DNA from: Virgibacillus subterraneus
GTDB lineage: Bacteria; Bacillota; Bacilli; Bacillales; Amphibacillaceae
Length of the DNA stretch: 64,000 nucleotides
NCBI RefSeq assembly: GCF_900110695.1
Contig: NZ_FOEH01000001.1
Coordinates: 434,001 to 498,000 of the forward strand
Direction of reading: 5' to 3'
Both the position numbers and the translations under genes were made by a program. Positions 39,068-47,723 of this stretch are shown here, piece by piece. The number at the start of each line of letters is the position of its first letter. Position 1 is the first letter of the stretch. Below the pieces are notes generated by a model. It ran no database searches. It was not told the DNA's origin and worked only from the letters and a program-made list of their open reading frames with translations.

Positions 39068-39931
39068 ATGCACACGATGTGGAAGGGAACCATCAGCTTC
39101 GGACTTGTGAACATCCCTGTAAAGATGCATGCTGCGACTGAAAATAAAGACGTGAAATTACGACAGCTTCATAAAGAATGTCAATCTCCGATAAAGTATG
39201 AACGTACATGTCCAGTATGTGACCGAGAGATTGAAAATGATGAAATTGTAAAAGCGTATGAATATGCCAAAAACAAATTTGTTGTTCTGGATGATGAAGA
39301 GCTGGAAAACTTAAAGAAGGAACAGGCTGATAAGGCCGTAGAAATTGTTGACTTTGTAAAATTAGAAGAAATAGACCCAATTTATTTTGAAAAAAGTTAT
39401 TTCCTATCACCGAGTGAAGGTGGAGGCAAGGCATACAGTCTGCTGCGTTCTGCACTTGAGGACACAGGGAAAATCGGAATTGCTAAAATGATTATACGCT
39501 CAAAAGAACAACTAGCGGTTATCCGTATTTATCAGAACACACTTGTAGTGGAAACAATACATTTTCCAGATGAAGTTCGTAATGTCCAGGACGTGCCAAA
39601 TGTTCCAGAAGAAGCCGATACACCAAAGAAAGAGCTGGATACGGCCAAAATGCTAATTGATCAATTAACGACAACCTTTGATCCAGAAAAATATAAAGAT
39701 GAATACCGTTCCGCTTTATTAGATCTAATCGAGGAAAAGAAAAATCAGGAAGAAGTTACAACTGCAAAAGACAAGCCGAAGCCTGAGAAAGCAACAAATC
39801 TAATGGACGCACTACAGGCTTCTCTCGATCGTACTCAAGATAATGATAAGAAAAAGGCAAAAGAAAAGACAAAAAAGAAACCAGAACAAAAGACAAAAAC
39901 GTCAACACAAAAGAAAAAGGCGGCTAAATAA
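39068..39931 (+). CDS. ku: DNA end-binding protein Ku
   Basis: Homodimeric ring that binds broken DNA ends and recruits LigD. The protein starts MHTMWKGTISFGLVNIPVKM, the family N-terminus, and contains the RTCPVCDREIEND zinc-like knuckle region, the KSYFLSPSEGG strand and TAKMLIDQLTTTFDPEKY helix. The start at 39068 is chosen over two upstream in-frame starts because GGGAGG lies eight bases before it (287 residues). The C-terminal 40 residues are almost only Lys/Glu/Thr/Gln, a basic tail that contacts DNA in bacterial Ku. It is divergent from ligD with about 100 bp between them. Confidence 0.94.
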   Translation: MHTMWKGTISFGLVNIPVKMHAATENKDVKLRQLHKECQSPIKYERTCPVCDREIENDEIVKAYEYAKNKFVVLDDEELENLKKEQADKAVEIVDFVKLEEIDPIYFEKSYFLSPSEGGGKAYSLLRSALEDTGKIGIAKMIIRSKEQLAVIRIYQNTLVVETIHFPDEVRNVQDVPNVPEEADTPKKELDTAKMLIDQLTTTFDPEKYKDEYRSALLDLIEEKKNQEEVTTAKDKPKPEKATNLMDALQASLDRTQDNDKKKAKEKTKKKPEQKTKTSTQKKKAAK

Positions 39932-39935
39932 AATG

Positions 39936-39977
39936 AGCATGTCACCTATCCTATAAGGAAGGGGCATGTTCCTTTTT
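39936..39977 (+). terminator. Terminator of ku
   Basis: GAGCATGT...CCT pairs with AGG...GGCATGTTC, followed by six T; repeat A6 starts at the end of the T-run. Confidence 0.7.
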
Positions 39978-39978
39978 T

Positions 39979-40124
39979 AGCAGTTATGATGGATACTTTC
40001 TTACTGCATAAGTAGTCCAACTATTTCACTCACCCCATTTAGGCTTTCACTCCAAAATATAAGGGGTCTTAGATGGCAAAATACGCTTTCATAAGAGTCC
40101 CGTTAACAATGCGAAGTTTTCTAA
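39979..40124 (+). repeat. Family A repeat, copy A6 (long form, diverged)
   Basis: AGCAGTTATG, TTACTGCATAAGTAG, CTCCAAAATATAAGGGGTC, ATACGCTTTCATAAGAGTCC and the end GAAGTTTTCTAA. About 140 bp of AT-rich DNA with no further feature separate it from the next gene. Confidence 0.8.
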
Positions 40125-40265
40125 CACTTATATTTCATTTTTTCATTCCGTTTACAATTCAATAACAACCTCAATAAATCGCTGGTATACTATCGTATTT
40201 CTGTTTGGAATCGGGTATAAGATTTATAGGGTTGGATGATTATGAACGTAAAAGGGATGAGAAGC

Positions 40266-41282
40266 ATGGAACGAAATGCATTTTTTGATAACGCGAAAGT
40301 ATTTTTAATTTTCCTCGTCGTATTTGGCCATATGATACAGCCATTTACGGATGGATCACGGGAAATGAGTTCATTTTATTTATGGATTTACACTTTTCAT
40401 ATGCCAGCATTTATTTTCCTGGCAGGTTTTTTTGCAAAAGGATCAGGGAACAAGAAATATATATTAAATTTAGCTAAAAAATTATTAGTGCCATATGTTA
40501 TTTTTCAGGTTCTATATACAGTTTATTACTTTTTCATTGGCAAAGAAGGCTGGCAGACGGGTGTGTTCTACCCGCACTGGTCATTATGGTTCCTGTTTAG
40601 TTTATTCAGCTGGCACATATTGCTGTATTGGTTTAAAAAGATTCCAGCAGTACTAAGCGTAATCACTGCTATAAGTATTGGCTTAGCAGTTGGCTATTTT
40701 GGAGAAATTGGACACACATTTAGTTTATCTCGCACATTCGTATTTTTCCCATTTTTCTTGTTGGGTTACTGGCTAACGCAGAATCATGTAATGTGGATAA
40801 AGCATAAGAGTGCGAAGATAGCATCAATTGCAATTATGGCAACAGTAGCAGTAGCTATATATATTGCGCCTGATTTTAATTCAGGGTGGCTGCTTGCTTC
40901 CAAATCATACAGTGATTTAGGTCAGCCAGAGTTTGGCTTGTTTGCACGATTACTCGTATATCTTATGTCAGCTATTATGGCAATCAGCGTATTAGCATGG
41001 ATTCCTAAAGCTCACAATAAATTCACGAAGTTGGGCACAAGAACATTATATGTCTATCTGTTGCACGGGTTTTTTATTCAATTTTTCAGGCAAGCAGGAT
41101 TATTTGAGATAAATAACATACTGGATTTAGTAGGTTTGGCTGCTATTTCGGCAACAATTGTTCTTGTTTTATCTAGCAAACCAATCCAAGTAGTAAGTCA
41201 GCCAATTATTGAGGGAAACATTTCAAAATTGAAAAGGCTGTTTAGTCGACGGGAAAATAAAGATCACCACCATCATGCTTAA
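40266..41282 (+). CDS. Membrane acyltransferase (acyltransferase family 3, YfiQ-like)
   Basis: A polytopic membrane protein of 338 residues with about ten helices, belonging to the acyltransferase-3 family that O-acylates surface sugars or polymers. The N-terminal block RNAFFDNAKVFLIFLVVFGH carries the conserved histidine and FHMPAFIFLAGFFAK the second one. ATG 40266 is preferred because AAAGGG lies about ten bases before it and the family motif begins there; upstream starts at 40236 or 40242 are possible. The C-terminus is unusual, ending KDHHHHA. It precedes the RmlD-like gene by 34 bp, probably as an operon. The acceptor is unknown. Confidence 0.85.
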   Translation: MERNAFFDNAKVFLIFLVVFGHMIQPFTDGSREMSSFYLWIYTFHMPAFIFLAGFFAKGSGNKKYILNLAKKLLVPYVIFQVLYTVYYFFIGKEGWQTGVFYPHWSLWFLFSLFSWHILLYWFKKIPAVLSVITAISIGLAVGYFGEIGHTFSLSRTFVFFPFFLLGYWLTQNHVMWIKHKSAKIASIAIMATVAVAIYIAPDFNSGWLLASKSYSDLGQPEFGLFARLLVYLMSAIMAISVLAWIPKAHNKFTKLGTRTLYVYLLHGFFIQFFRQAGLFEINNILDLVGLAAISATIVLVLSSKPIQVVSQPIIEGNISKLKRLFSRRENKDHHHHA

Positions 41283-41316
41283 AACAAAGTATATGGGAAA
41301 GGGAAGGTGAATAGAG

Positions 41317-42144
41317 ATGAAAGTATGTGTATTTGGAGCAAGTGGCTACACAGGCGCTTCTATATATCAATTGCTAAAAGATACTCGTGATTTTGAAGTG
41401 GTTGGCACATTCCTAAGAGAACCGACCATGTTTGATGATTTATATAAACTGGATATTAATCAGCCAGAGTCATTTTCTGATTTCTTTAAAAAAGCACAAC
41501 CTGATGTAGTGGTATGGTCAGTGATGAGTGGGCCAAATGAACATGAACTGGTAGATCAAGGGCTTATGCACTTAATAACGCATCTCACACCACAAACAAA
41601 ATTAGTTTACATTTCATCAGATTTTGTATTTGCAGAAGGTAAAGGCTCATATAATGAAGATGATCCAATGTCAAAATTGCCCGATGACCATTTGCTGGCT
41701 AATTATGCTAATGCAAAAGTAAAGGCAGAACGCTTTATCACGAAAGAACTGTCCAATTATGCTATATTGCGCGCTGGGCCGATTTATGGTGAGAATAAAA
41801 TAGGTAAACTTGACGAACGAACCGATAAATTATCTTATCATCTTCGGTCAGATAAACGAATTGCTTTTCGGGATGATTTAATTCGCACGTTTGTTTATGT
41901 TGATGACCTGGCAAATGTGGTTGTTGAATTGGTTCAAAATGAAGTTACAGGTGTATATCATGTTGGGCCGAACAAGAGTCAAAGCCTCTATGAATTCATG
42001 CGGCAAAAGGCAGAGGAATTTGGCTACGATATGAATCTTGTTGAAAAGGAATCAGAGGAAGAGGTAGTGAATCAGGAAGTACCGAAAAATACTTCACTCA
42101 ATACCAAAAAAATTAAAAAAATAACGAAACAAAAATTTCATTAA
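41317..42144 (+). CDS. RmlD-like NAD(P)-dependent sugar-nucleotide reductase/epimerase family protein
   Basis: A 275-residue extended-SDR protein. It opens with the Rossmann motif FGASGYTGASIYQLL, has the KLVYISSDFVFAEG strand and the YANAKVKAE segment with the YxxxK-type catalytic pair, then LRAGPIYG and RTFVYVDDLANVVVEL as in dTDP-4-dehydrorhamnose reductases. The specific substrate is unknown; no other rhamnose genes are adjacent. It follows the acyltransferase gene closely, so both may modify a surface glycan, which is inference. The Lys-rich C-terminus (NTKKIKKITKQKF) is not part of the fold. A strong terminator follows. Confidence 0.85.
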   Translation: MKVCVFGASGYTGASIYQLLKDTRDFEVVGTFLREPTMFDDLYKLDINQPESFSDFFKKAQPDVVVWSVMSGPNEHELVDQGLMHLITHLTPQTKLVYISSDFVFAEGKGSYNEDDPMSKLPDDHLLANYANAKVKAERFITKELSNYAILRAGPIYGENKIGKLDERTDKLSYHLRSDKRIAFRDDLIRTFVYVDDLANVVVELVQNEVTGVYHVGPNKSQSLYEFMRQKAEEFGYDMNLVEKESEEEVVNQEVPKNTSLNTKKIKKITKQKFH

Positions 42145-42185
42145 AACGTATACTATAATACCCCCTTTAATTAATTTATAAATAA

Positions 42186-42218
42186 AGCAACCCACCATTA
42201 TGAAATGGTGGGTTGTTT
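42186..42218 (+). terminator. Terminator of the RmlD-like gene
   Basis: CAACCCACCATT and AATGGTGGGTTG, followed by TTTAC; repeat A7 begins four bases later. Confidence 0.85.
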
Positions 42219-42222
42219 ACTT

Positions 42223-42311
42223 GGCAGTTAATAAATATAAATTCTTTCTTACTGCATAAGTGCAACTAAGGCTTATCTATATAAGGCTTGGCGATAAGCC
42301 AAGTTTTCTAA
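42223..42311 (+). repeat. Family A repeat, copy A7 (short form)
   Basis: GGCAGTTAATAAATATAAAT, TTACTGCATAAGTGCAACTA, then CTTGGCGATAAGCCAAG (a self-complementary hairpin) and TTTTCTAA. Confidence 0.92.
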
Positions 42312-42369
42312 TGTCACAGCTTATATCTTTTCTTCCAAAAACAACTAACTTTTAGAAAAAAGCCTTTCT

Positions 42370-43719
42370 TTAAAATAACATATGCGCTATTAAGGTGATG
42401 ATCGGCAGTGTTATCAGTGTTCTCAAAAGAAAGATGATAAATAAGTCTTTAAATGAGACAGGCACTTTGGAGCCAAGTAAAAGCCCACCAACCTCTGACA
42501 TGTAAATTAACTGTGTAACCGATAAGGCCGCAATAATAAATCTGGTTATTTCCGCTTCAATGGAAGATCCAATAATGGCAGGAAGAAACATATCGGCAAA
42601 TCCTATTAGAATGGTTTCAGACGCTGCTTGAGCATATGGAACTTGCATTAATTCCAATAATGGAATGAACGGAAGCCCAAGCCAGGTAAATACTGGAGTA
42701 TATTCAGCGATAATTAAGGCAATTAAGCCGAAAGCCATCACGATAGGTGCAACCCCCATCCACATATCGAGGATGTTCTGTCCGCCTTCTTTAAAGAACT
42801 TAGTGATACTTGTTTCTTTCTTACTGCGGTCCAATGCTTTTTTATAGCCAAATGTCAGTGTATTATAACCCTCGGGAATATCTTCTTCAATACCGCCCTC
42901 AGCTTCTGTAATATACGTATTTGCCTTTGTGGAAAGCGGCGGAATTCGTGGCATGATTAGTGCTGCAACAAACCCTGCTGCAATTACTGTTAAATAAAAC
43001 GGAATAAACATATGCATCAGGTCTACTTCACTAATAACGACTAAAGTAAATGTAATCGAAACAACCGAAAATGTGGTGCCAATAACAGCCGCCTCACGTT
43101 TTGTATAGTAGCCTCCTTCATACTGTTTACTTGTCAGCAGAACACCAATTGTGCCATCACCTATCCACGATGCTAGAGAGTCAATTGATCCACGTCCAGG
43201 AAGTTTAAATAATGGGCGCATTACCTTGGTCATTAATGTACCAAATAAGTCCAATAAACCATAATTCATTAATAGTGGCAGAAATAGGCCAGCAAATAAA
43301 AATACAGCGAAAAGTACATGCAGTAAGTCACCTAATAATAGTTGCCCTGTAGCTGGTCCATGTATTGCTTCAGGACCTATTCGGAAATAAACCATGATTG
43401 CAAAAATGGCTGCAAGAATACGGGTTATTACCCAAAATATACTTACGTGAAATAACTGTTGAAAAAATGGTGTCTTACTAAAAGCTTCCTTACCAAGCAA
43501 CCAAGCAACAATGGTCATGATTGCAGTTAACGTAATAATTATCATCATGATCGCTGATAGCTGATTAACAAGTAATTCCTGTATCCAATTGGCTAAAACA
43601 GCAATCGGAATTGTCATGCCACCATCAGTACCAACAGGAGTCATAAACAGGAATATTCCAAGAAGCGATGGGATAATAAATTTTAAATGGTTGCTCATTT
43701 CATACGAGTTATTTTTCAT
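42370..43719 (-). CDS. YjiH-family membrane protein (nucleoside-recognition/Gate domain)
   Basis: A 449-residue integral membrane protein with about ten to twelve helices. The N-terminal KFIIPSLLGIFLFMTPVGTDGG, the Gate-like ASWIGDGTIGVLLTSKQYEGG and the C-terminal GGLLLGSKVPVSFKDL are typical of YjiH proteins. The family is uncharacterised; relatives carry nucleoside-recognition (Gate) domains linked to transport or spore maturation. The start at 43719 has a strong GGGGGG site; a longer frame begins in the leader without RBS. It is monocistronic, with repeat C3 upstream. Confidence 0.85.
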   Translation of the reverse strand: MKNNSYEMSNHLKFIIPSLLGIFLFMTPVGTDGGMTIPIAVLANWIQELLVNQLSAIMMIIITLTAIMTIVAWLLGKEAFSKTPFFQQLFHVSIFWVITRILAAIFAIMVYFRIGPEAIHGPATGQLLLGDLLHVLFAVFLFAGLFLPLLMNYGLLDLFGTLMTKVMRPLFKLPGRGSIDSLASWIGDGTIGVLLTSKQYEGGYYTKREAAVIGTTFSVVSITFTLVVISEVDLMHMFIPFYLTVIAAGFVAALIMPRIPPLSTKANTYITEAEGGIEEDIPEGYNTLTFGYKKALDRSKKETSITKFFKEGGQNILDMWMGVAPIVMAFGLIALIIAEYTPVFTWLGLPFIPLLELMQVPYAQAASETILIGFADMFLPAIIGSSIEAEITRFIIAALSVTQLIYMSEVGGLLLGSKVPVSFKDLFIIFLLRTLITLPIITLIAHMLF

Positions 43720-43797
43720 GATTTCCCCCCTAAGTAAAAATCTTATATTTCTATTATAAAGTATACGAAAAGATATGACTAGGAATGACAAAAACGT

Positions 43798-44025
43798 AAG
43801 CTCCTGTTCAGCGCTGCGGCTAGGTCGACGTTGCCGCAGGATGTGGTGGTTTTAGTCGAACATCCTTTATTTCTTTTGGTGGACACGGGGAGGGAAGTCC
43901 ACTAGGCGCTAGGCGCTGGCCGGTGAGAACGCCCGTCCTGTGGCGTCACCGGCACTAGTACATCCTGTACGTCTAAGCTGGACGTGGCTGATTCGGGAGT
44001 CCAGTTATCTACAGCACTTTAATTT
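43798..44025. repeat. Family C GC-rich repeat, copy C3 (longest)
   Basis: TTCAGCGCTGCGG, TCGACGTTGCCGCAGGATGT, GGTGGTTTTAGTCGAACATCC, then GGAAGTCCACTAGGCGC, GTGGCGTCACCGGCACTAGT and ACATCCTGTACGTC, ending GGGAGTCCAGTT. The first part matches C1 inverted and the last part matches C4 inverted. No ORF is credible in this 370-bp gap. Confidence 0.7.
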
Positions 44026-44046
44026 TATAGTTTCCTAGACAATGAC

Positions 44047-44083
44047 AAAAGGCTGATCATCCAGATAGATGACCAGCCTTTAG
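44047..44083 (-). terminator. Terminator of the zinc metalloprotease gene
   Basis: AAAGGCTGATCATC and GATGACCAGCCTTT pair with one mismatch; on the minus strand the stem ends in CTTTTGTC. Confidence 0.7.
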
Positions 44084-44089
44084 TATTAG

Positions 44090-46207
44090 TTATTTTTTCC
44101 CGTTATTTGATTTTAACTTAATCTCATATTCAAAAGGAACTGGGTCTACTTGATCAGATGGTGCTGAATACCAGGTTGTCATGTAGTTGGTTCCTTTTTT
44201 GAACAACTGTCTTAATTGTAATGCGTCTTCATCCGTAACATTAAAAGGATCTACATGTTTTACTTTGTATTTTCCATGCTCGTCTTTATTTACAAATGTA
44301 ACGGAGTAGTTAACATAATCTTCTGCTAGCTCTCCTTTTGATAGGAAATCGTCAGTAGAAGAGCCATCATAACTTAAACCGATTTCCGGAATAGCGATAT
44401 TGTCAATAAACCATCCAGTGTCATTGTATCCCCAGTCTGTTAAATAGCGGAAGGAGATGTGAACCTGCTGACCAGCATATTCGGAAAGGTCAAAGCTTTC
44501 TTGTCCCCAGTCTTCAGAATGCCCGGTGAATCCTGGCAGGTTTTCCTTAATCTTTGGGTAACCTTCAGGAACGATGTCTGAGCGGGTATTTTCATTGGCG
44601 AGACTAGTCCATGACTGGCCATTGTCAGTCGAAACTTGGACAGCACCAAAGTCCCACTGTTCTTCAATATCCATGTAGTGATCAAAATTAAGTGTTGCTT
44701 CAGATACATTGGATAAGTCAGCTTCAAATATTAGATTGTGATCAGCTTCATGTCCCTCATTACCCCAGAACACATCGTTTGCTGAATCAAGAGGGTCTGC
44801 GACAGTTTCCCACTTCATTGGTAGGAAGTCAATGCCGTTAAAAGTGATATCTTTAATTTTACTGTCAAAATCTAATACCTTATAGTCAGCGCCCCATGCT
44901 GGAACACCATCTTTCTCATATTGCTTTGCTTTTTCAAAATTAACGGTTGTACCACGTTCAGTTCCTTCGTCATCTACCGGAAGTTCACGTAAGTCAATTA
45001 TGTCGAAGCCGTAAATACCTTTTTCACCTTTCACATTATCAGGTTCATCCATCAAAACAGCAGTAACGAATTTTTCGTAAACACTCTGAAATGTTTCGTC
45101 AATTCCGTTGTCCTGATACGCTTGGTTGTAACTTTCAATTGAGGTCAATGGACTTTTAGCAACATCTAAAATGAAATCTTGTCCAAATTGTTCGTAGTTG
45201 TAAAGGGTGAACAAGTAAACCAAGCCATAGTCGGCAATCGTTTCCGGACCTGTTTCAGCATTTACATGGTCATCCCAATTTGTTAATGAATTCTCTGGAT
45301 GGTCTAGTAGAAAGTTTATTGATCCGGCATCATGTCCATAACCGCCTAGGTATTCGGAAAATGTTGAGAATCCCTCGTTCAGCCATGATGTTTCAGTTGG
45401 GTCATTATCTGCGTGGATCAAGTGTTGCATTTCATGAATGGTGGTGGAGAAGAATGTACCTTCTAATCGTTCTTCCCAATTATTAGCATCAATTGTAATT
45501 ATATTACGATCCATATATTGTTCCAAGGTTTGCCAGAAAAACCCTGCTACAAAGAATGGATAATCTGGATCGTAGTAGTTATCATCCGTAATATTGTCGA
45601 CCAGCATGATTACTTTATCGTTACCATCCTCTGATTGGTAATATCCCTCAGGTACTATGCCTAGGTCTTCTAAAGCCGCTTCATTACCATCGAGTGAATC
45701 AGGTGTACCAAAGAAACCCGTTACGGTCGGATAGATATTCGAATCAAATTCGTCACGTAACTTATCTGCTTGCTCTTGTGTGACAACTTGTGGATCACGG
45801 GGGTCACCTTCAGGAAAGCTTAGGTCGTTCGCAACCCAGATTTCCACATTTTCACCAACACTCTTTAAAGTGAATTGTTTAAATGCGAGATCACGGTTAA
45901 GGAAGGACTTGGTACTACCAACAGATGTTGTTGAATTCCCATCATCATTTTGAGATGAGTTGCTATCTTCCTCACCATCATTTAAATCTTTAGCTGATTC
46001 CTTAATGATCTGTTCCGATTCTTTTTGGAAATCCTCATCCTCAGTTAGCTTGTTCAGGTGAGACGTAATATCTACTGTATCACCATAACGTTCTTTATCC
46101 CAATTGGTTACTTTATCTGCCTGACCTGATGAATCGTTAGCTGCTGCTGGAACTGCCAACGATAAAATCAATGCGCTTGCTGAAATAAATGCTACTAACT
46201 TCTTCAT
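44090..46207 (-). CDS. Secreted zinc metalloprotease, M30/M6-like with immune-inhibitor-A-type C-terminal domain
   Basis: A 705-residue exported protein. ATG 46207 (GGGAGG upstream) is followed by a clear signal peptide ending near PAAAND. An acidic Ser/Asn/Asp-rich stretch (about 70-100) precedes the catalytic domain with TTIHEMQHLIHADNDPTE (zinc motif HEMQH at 258-262) and SWLNEGFSTFSEYLGG (Glu ligand). This arrangement resembles hyicolysin-type (M30) enzymes. From about residue 470 a beta-sandwich like the C-terminal part of InhA/M6 proteases follows (DNGQSWTSLAN, HISFRYLTDWGYNDTGWFID). It probably digests extracellular protein; substrate unknown. The acidic composition suits a saline habitat. 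No Cys is present in the mature part. Confidence 0.85.
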   Translation of the reverse strand: MKKLVAFISASALILSLAVPAAANDSSGQADKVTNWDKERYGDTVDITSHLNKLTEDEDFQKESEQIIKESAKDLNDGEEDSNSSQNDDGNSTTSVGSTKSFLNRDLAFKQFTLKSVGENVEIWVANDLSFPEGDPRDPQVVTQEQADKLRDEFDSNIYPTVTGFFGTPDSLDGNEAALEDLGIVPEGYYQSEDGNDKVIMLVDNITDDNYYDPDYPFFVAGFFWQTLEQYMDRNIITIDANNWEERLEGTFFSTTIHEMQHLIHADNDPTETSWLNEGFSTFSEYLGGYGHDAGSINFLLDHPENSLTNWDDHVNAETGPETIADYGLVYLFTLYNYEQFGQDFILDVAKSPLTSIESYNQAYQDNGIDETFQSVYEKFVTAVLMDEPDNVKGEKGIYGFDIIDLRELPVDDEGTERGTTVNFEKAKQYEKDGVPAWGADYKVLDFDSKIKDITFNGIDFLPMKWETVADPLDSANDVFWGNEGHEADHNLIFEADLSNVSEATLNFDHYMDIEEQWDFGAVQVSTDNGQSWTSLANENTRSDIVPEGYPKIKENLPGFTGHSEDWGQESFDLSEYAGQQVHISFRYLTDWGYNDTGWFIDNIAIPEIGLSYDGSSTDDFLSKGELAEDYVNYSVTFVNKDEHGKYKVKHVDPFNVTDEDALQLRQLFKKGTNYMTTWYSAPSDQVDPVPFEYEIKLKSNNGKK

Positions 46208-46542
46208 AAAAAACCTCCCTAGATTCATAGAATTATATAGTAGAAATTCACTACATACTCCTATTATATACAAGCTTTTACTAATTTTCAAAATATTACG
46301 AATGGTTATTTAGAACTATTTGTACGACCTTTTTCTCATTTTAACAGGTATAAAGAACTATTTTTGACGCAGAAAAATTTAAAAATCGACAGAACTGTAC
46401 ATAGAATTACATGTGTCATGGATAAAGAACTCTGTTTTGAACAAGAACACGCACATAGCTTATACTTTAAAATAAGAAATCAAGCAAACAAATTCACATT
46501 CAATCATATTATGAATATCTTTGCACGAATCGAGTATTTGTT

Positions 46543-46668
46543 ATGGAATGGGTGGAGGTTGCAAAAATTAGCTGTGATTATGATACAATTATCGAAACAA
46601 TGGATGAAAAGAATTTTATTTTACCAAATGACGTATCAATAGAAGGAAGACATACGTATATTTATTAA
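46543..46668 (+). CDS. Possible small ORF, 41 codons
   Basis: ATG at 46543 opens a frame of 41 residues beginning MEWVEVAKISCDYDTIIETM and ending in GRHTYIY. It has a protein-like composition but no convincing ribosome binding site, and the family is not recognised. It could be a remnant of a longer gene. The rest of the interval from 46208 to 46783 shows only AT-rich sequence. Confidence 0.25.
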   Translation: MEWVEVAKISCDYDTIIETMDEKNFILPNDVSIEGRHTYIY

Positions 46669-46783
46669 GGTAGATCACGGGCAAAAATCTAACCGATTCG
46701 ATTTTTAAATATACCCTGAAGCTAACTCTTTCATTTTCCCGAGCTATGTTAGATTGGCTGGAAAGTGGGGAAAGAAATAAGTA

Positions 46784-46918
46784 ATGGCAGAAAGAACAGC
46801 AGTACACACAAAGCAGGTACACCATTTTAATCTATTGCTTGAAAGAATTATTTTTGTCATGATTGTTATGGGTGCTTTCGTATATATTAACAATCTGATA
46901 ATACTTGAGGCACCGTAA
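46784..46918 (+). CDS. Small single-helix membrane protein, 44 residues
   Basis: ATG at 46784 opens a 44-residue frame. The first half is polar (AERTAVHTKQVHHFN), the second half is one hydrophobic helix (IIFVMIVMGAFVYINNLIIL). GGGGAAAG lies upstream at a somewhat long distance. It is 84 bp upstream of the phasin-like gene in the same direction. No family recognised; the composition of a typical small membrane protein supports coding, but it may also be chance. Confidence 0.45.
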   Translation: MAERTAVHTKQVHHFNLLLERIIFVMIVMGAFVYINNLIILEAP

Positions 46919-47002
46919 CAGAAGTATTTTTATTAACGCTTTTAGTTGTTTTAAAAAACACTATCAATTTTATAAAACCAAGCCATTAGGGGGGTGTAGA
47001 TA

Positions 47003-47302
47003 ATGAGTGATATTTTAAGAAAAGGATTCTTATTAGGCCTTGGAGCAGCAGTAAGTGGTAAAGAGAAATTGGACCGAAAACTGCAGGAACTTGTTGATAA
47101 AAATGAGTTATCCCAGGAACAAGCAAGAACGGTAATGCGTAACTTTGTTGAAAAGGGCGAAATGAAGACAGACGAGTGGAGCACCAAGCAATTTGAACAA
47201 ACCCAAGACATGGCAAAAGAGCTTGGCTTAGCTACAAAAGAAGAGATCAATGAATTACGCGCACGCATCTCGGTCTTAGAGGAAAAATTGGATGAAGAAT
47301 AG
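47003..47302 (+). CDS. Phasin-family / polyhydroxyalkanoate synthesis regulator-like protein
   Basis: A 99-residue protein that is almost wholly helical. The N-terminus SDILRKGFLLGLGAAVSGKEKL and the C-terminal heptad segment INELRARISVLEEKLDE follow the pattern of the COG3937 phasin-like proteins, which coat polyhydroxyalkanoate granules or act as small coiled-coil scaffolds. No PHA synthase gene is in the window, so a PHA role is unproven. TAGGGGGG precedes the ATG. A strong terminator follows. Confidence 0.75.
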   Translation: MSDILRKGFLLGLGAAVSGKEKLDRKLQELVDKNELSQEQARTVMRNFVEKGEMKTDEWSTKQFEQTQDMAKELGLATKEEINELRARISVLEEKLDEE

Positions 47303-47310
47303 AATGAAAG

Positions 47311-47338
47311 CAGGTCTCTAATGGAGGCCTGTTTTTTT
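47311..47338 (+). terminator. Terminator of the phasin-like gene
   Basis: CAGGTCTC and GGAGGCCTG pair (one wobble), followed by seven T. The next base begins repeat A8. Confidence 0.85.
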
Positions 47339-47383
47339 GGCAGTTAAGAAAGTATAAATCCATTCTTAGTGCATAAGTGCAAC
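47339..47383 (+). repeat. Family A repeat, copy A8 (5' half only)
   Basis: GGCAGTTAAGAAAGTATAAA to GTGCATAAGTGCAACT. It is cut off where other copies continue AAGGCTTA; the sequence passes directly into the cytochrome oxidase remnant. Confidence 0.85.
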
Positions 47384-47547
47384 TGTTTGGCGTATTCTGG
47401 ATAATTCTGCTGATTATTCAATACTCTAGGGAAATACCATATGGACTTTATACAGAAAAACAATCGACATTTGCGTACTATTGGCACTTCGTTGATGTTA
47501 TATGGGTGTTTATTTTCGTTCTTGTTTATCTCCCTTATTTAGTGTAA
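47384..47547 (+). pseudogene. Remnant of cytochrome c/quinol oxidase subunit III (C-terminal end)
   Basis: An open frame of 54 codons ending at TAA 47545 reads YYWHFVDVIWVFIFVLVYLP near its end. YWHFVDVxW is the hallmark of the last transmembrane helix of heme-copper oxidase subunit III. The preceding FGVFWIILLIIQYSRE fits the helix before it. The intact protein has about 200 residues; the N-terminal three quarters are missing and no start or RBS is present. The left border coincides with truncated repeat A8, which points to a deletion or insertion event there. The residual gap to the next gene shows nothing else. Confidence 0.75.
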
Positions 47548-47723
47548 AATTTTACATAATAGGTATTAATTACCATTTAAAATTCCGAATCTGTAAAATA
47601 TAAGAATATTTTATCAGTGAATTGAATAATTTAGCAAATTTTCTGTTGATTACCAATATAATAAACGGTACAATTATAAAAGGGGAAGAATACGGTTGCA
47701 CCACAATAGGGGGATATAGCGTT

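Noticed and set aside
46364-46642. 92-codon frame between the protease gene and the small membrane protein gene
   Set aside because: No ribosome binding site, unusual composition and no recognisable family. A different frame in the same place (46543-46668) looks somewhat better and is listed at low confidence.
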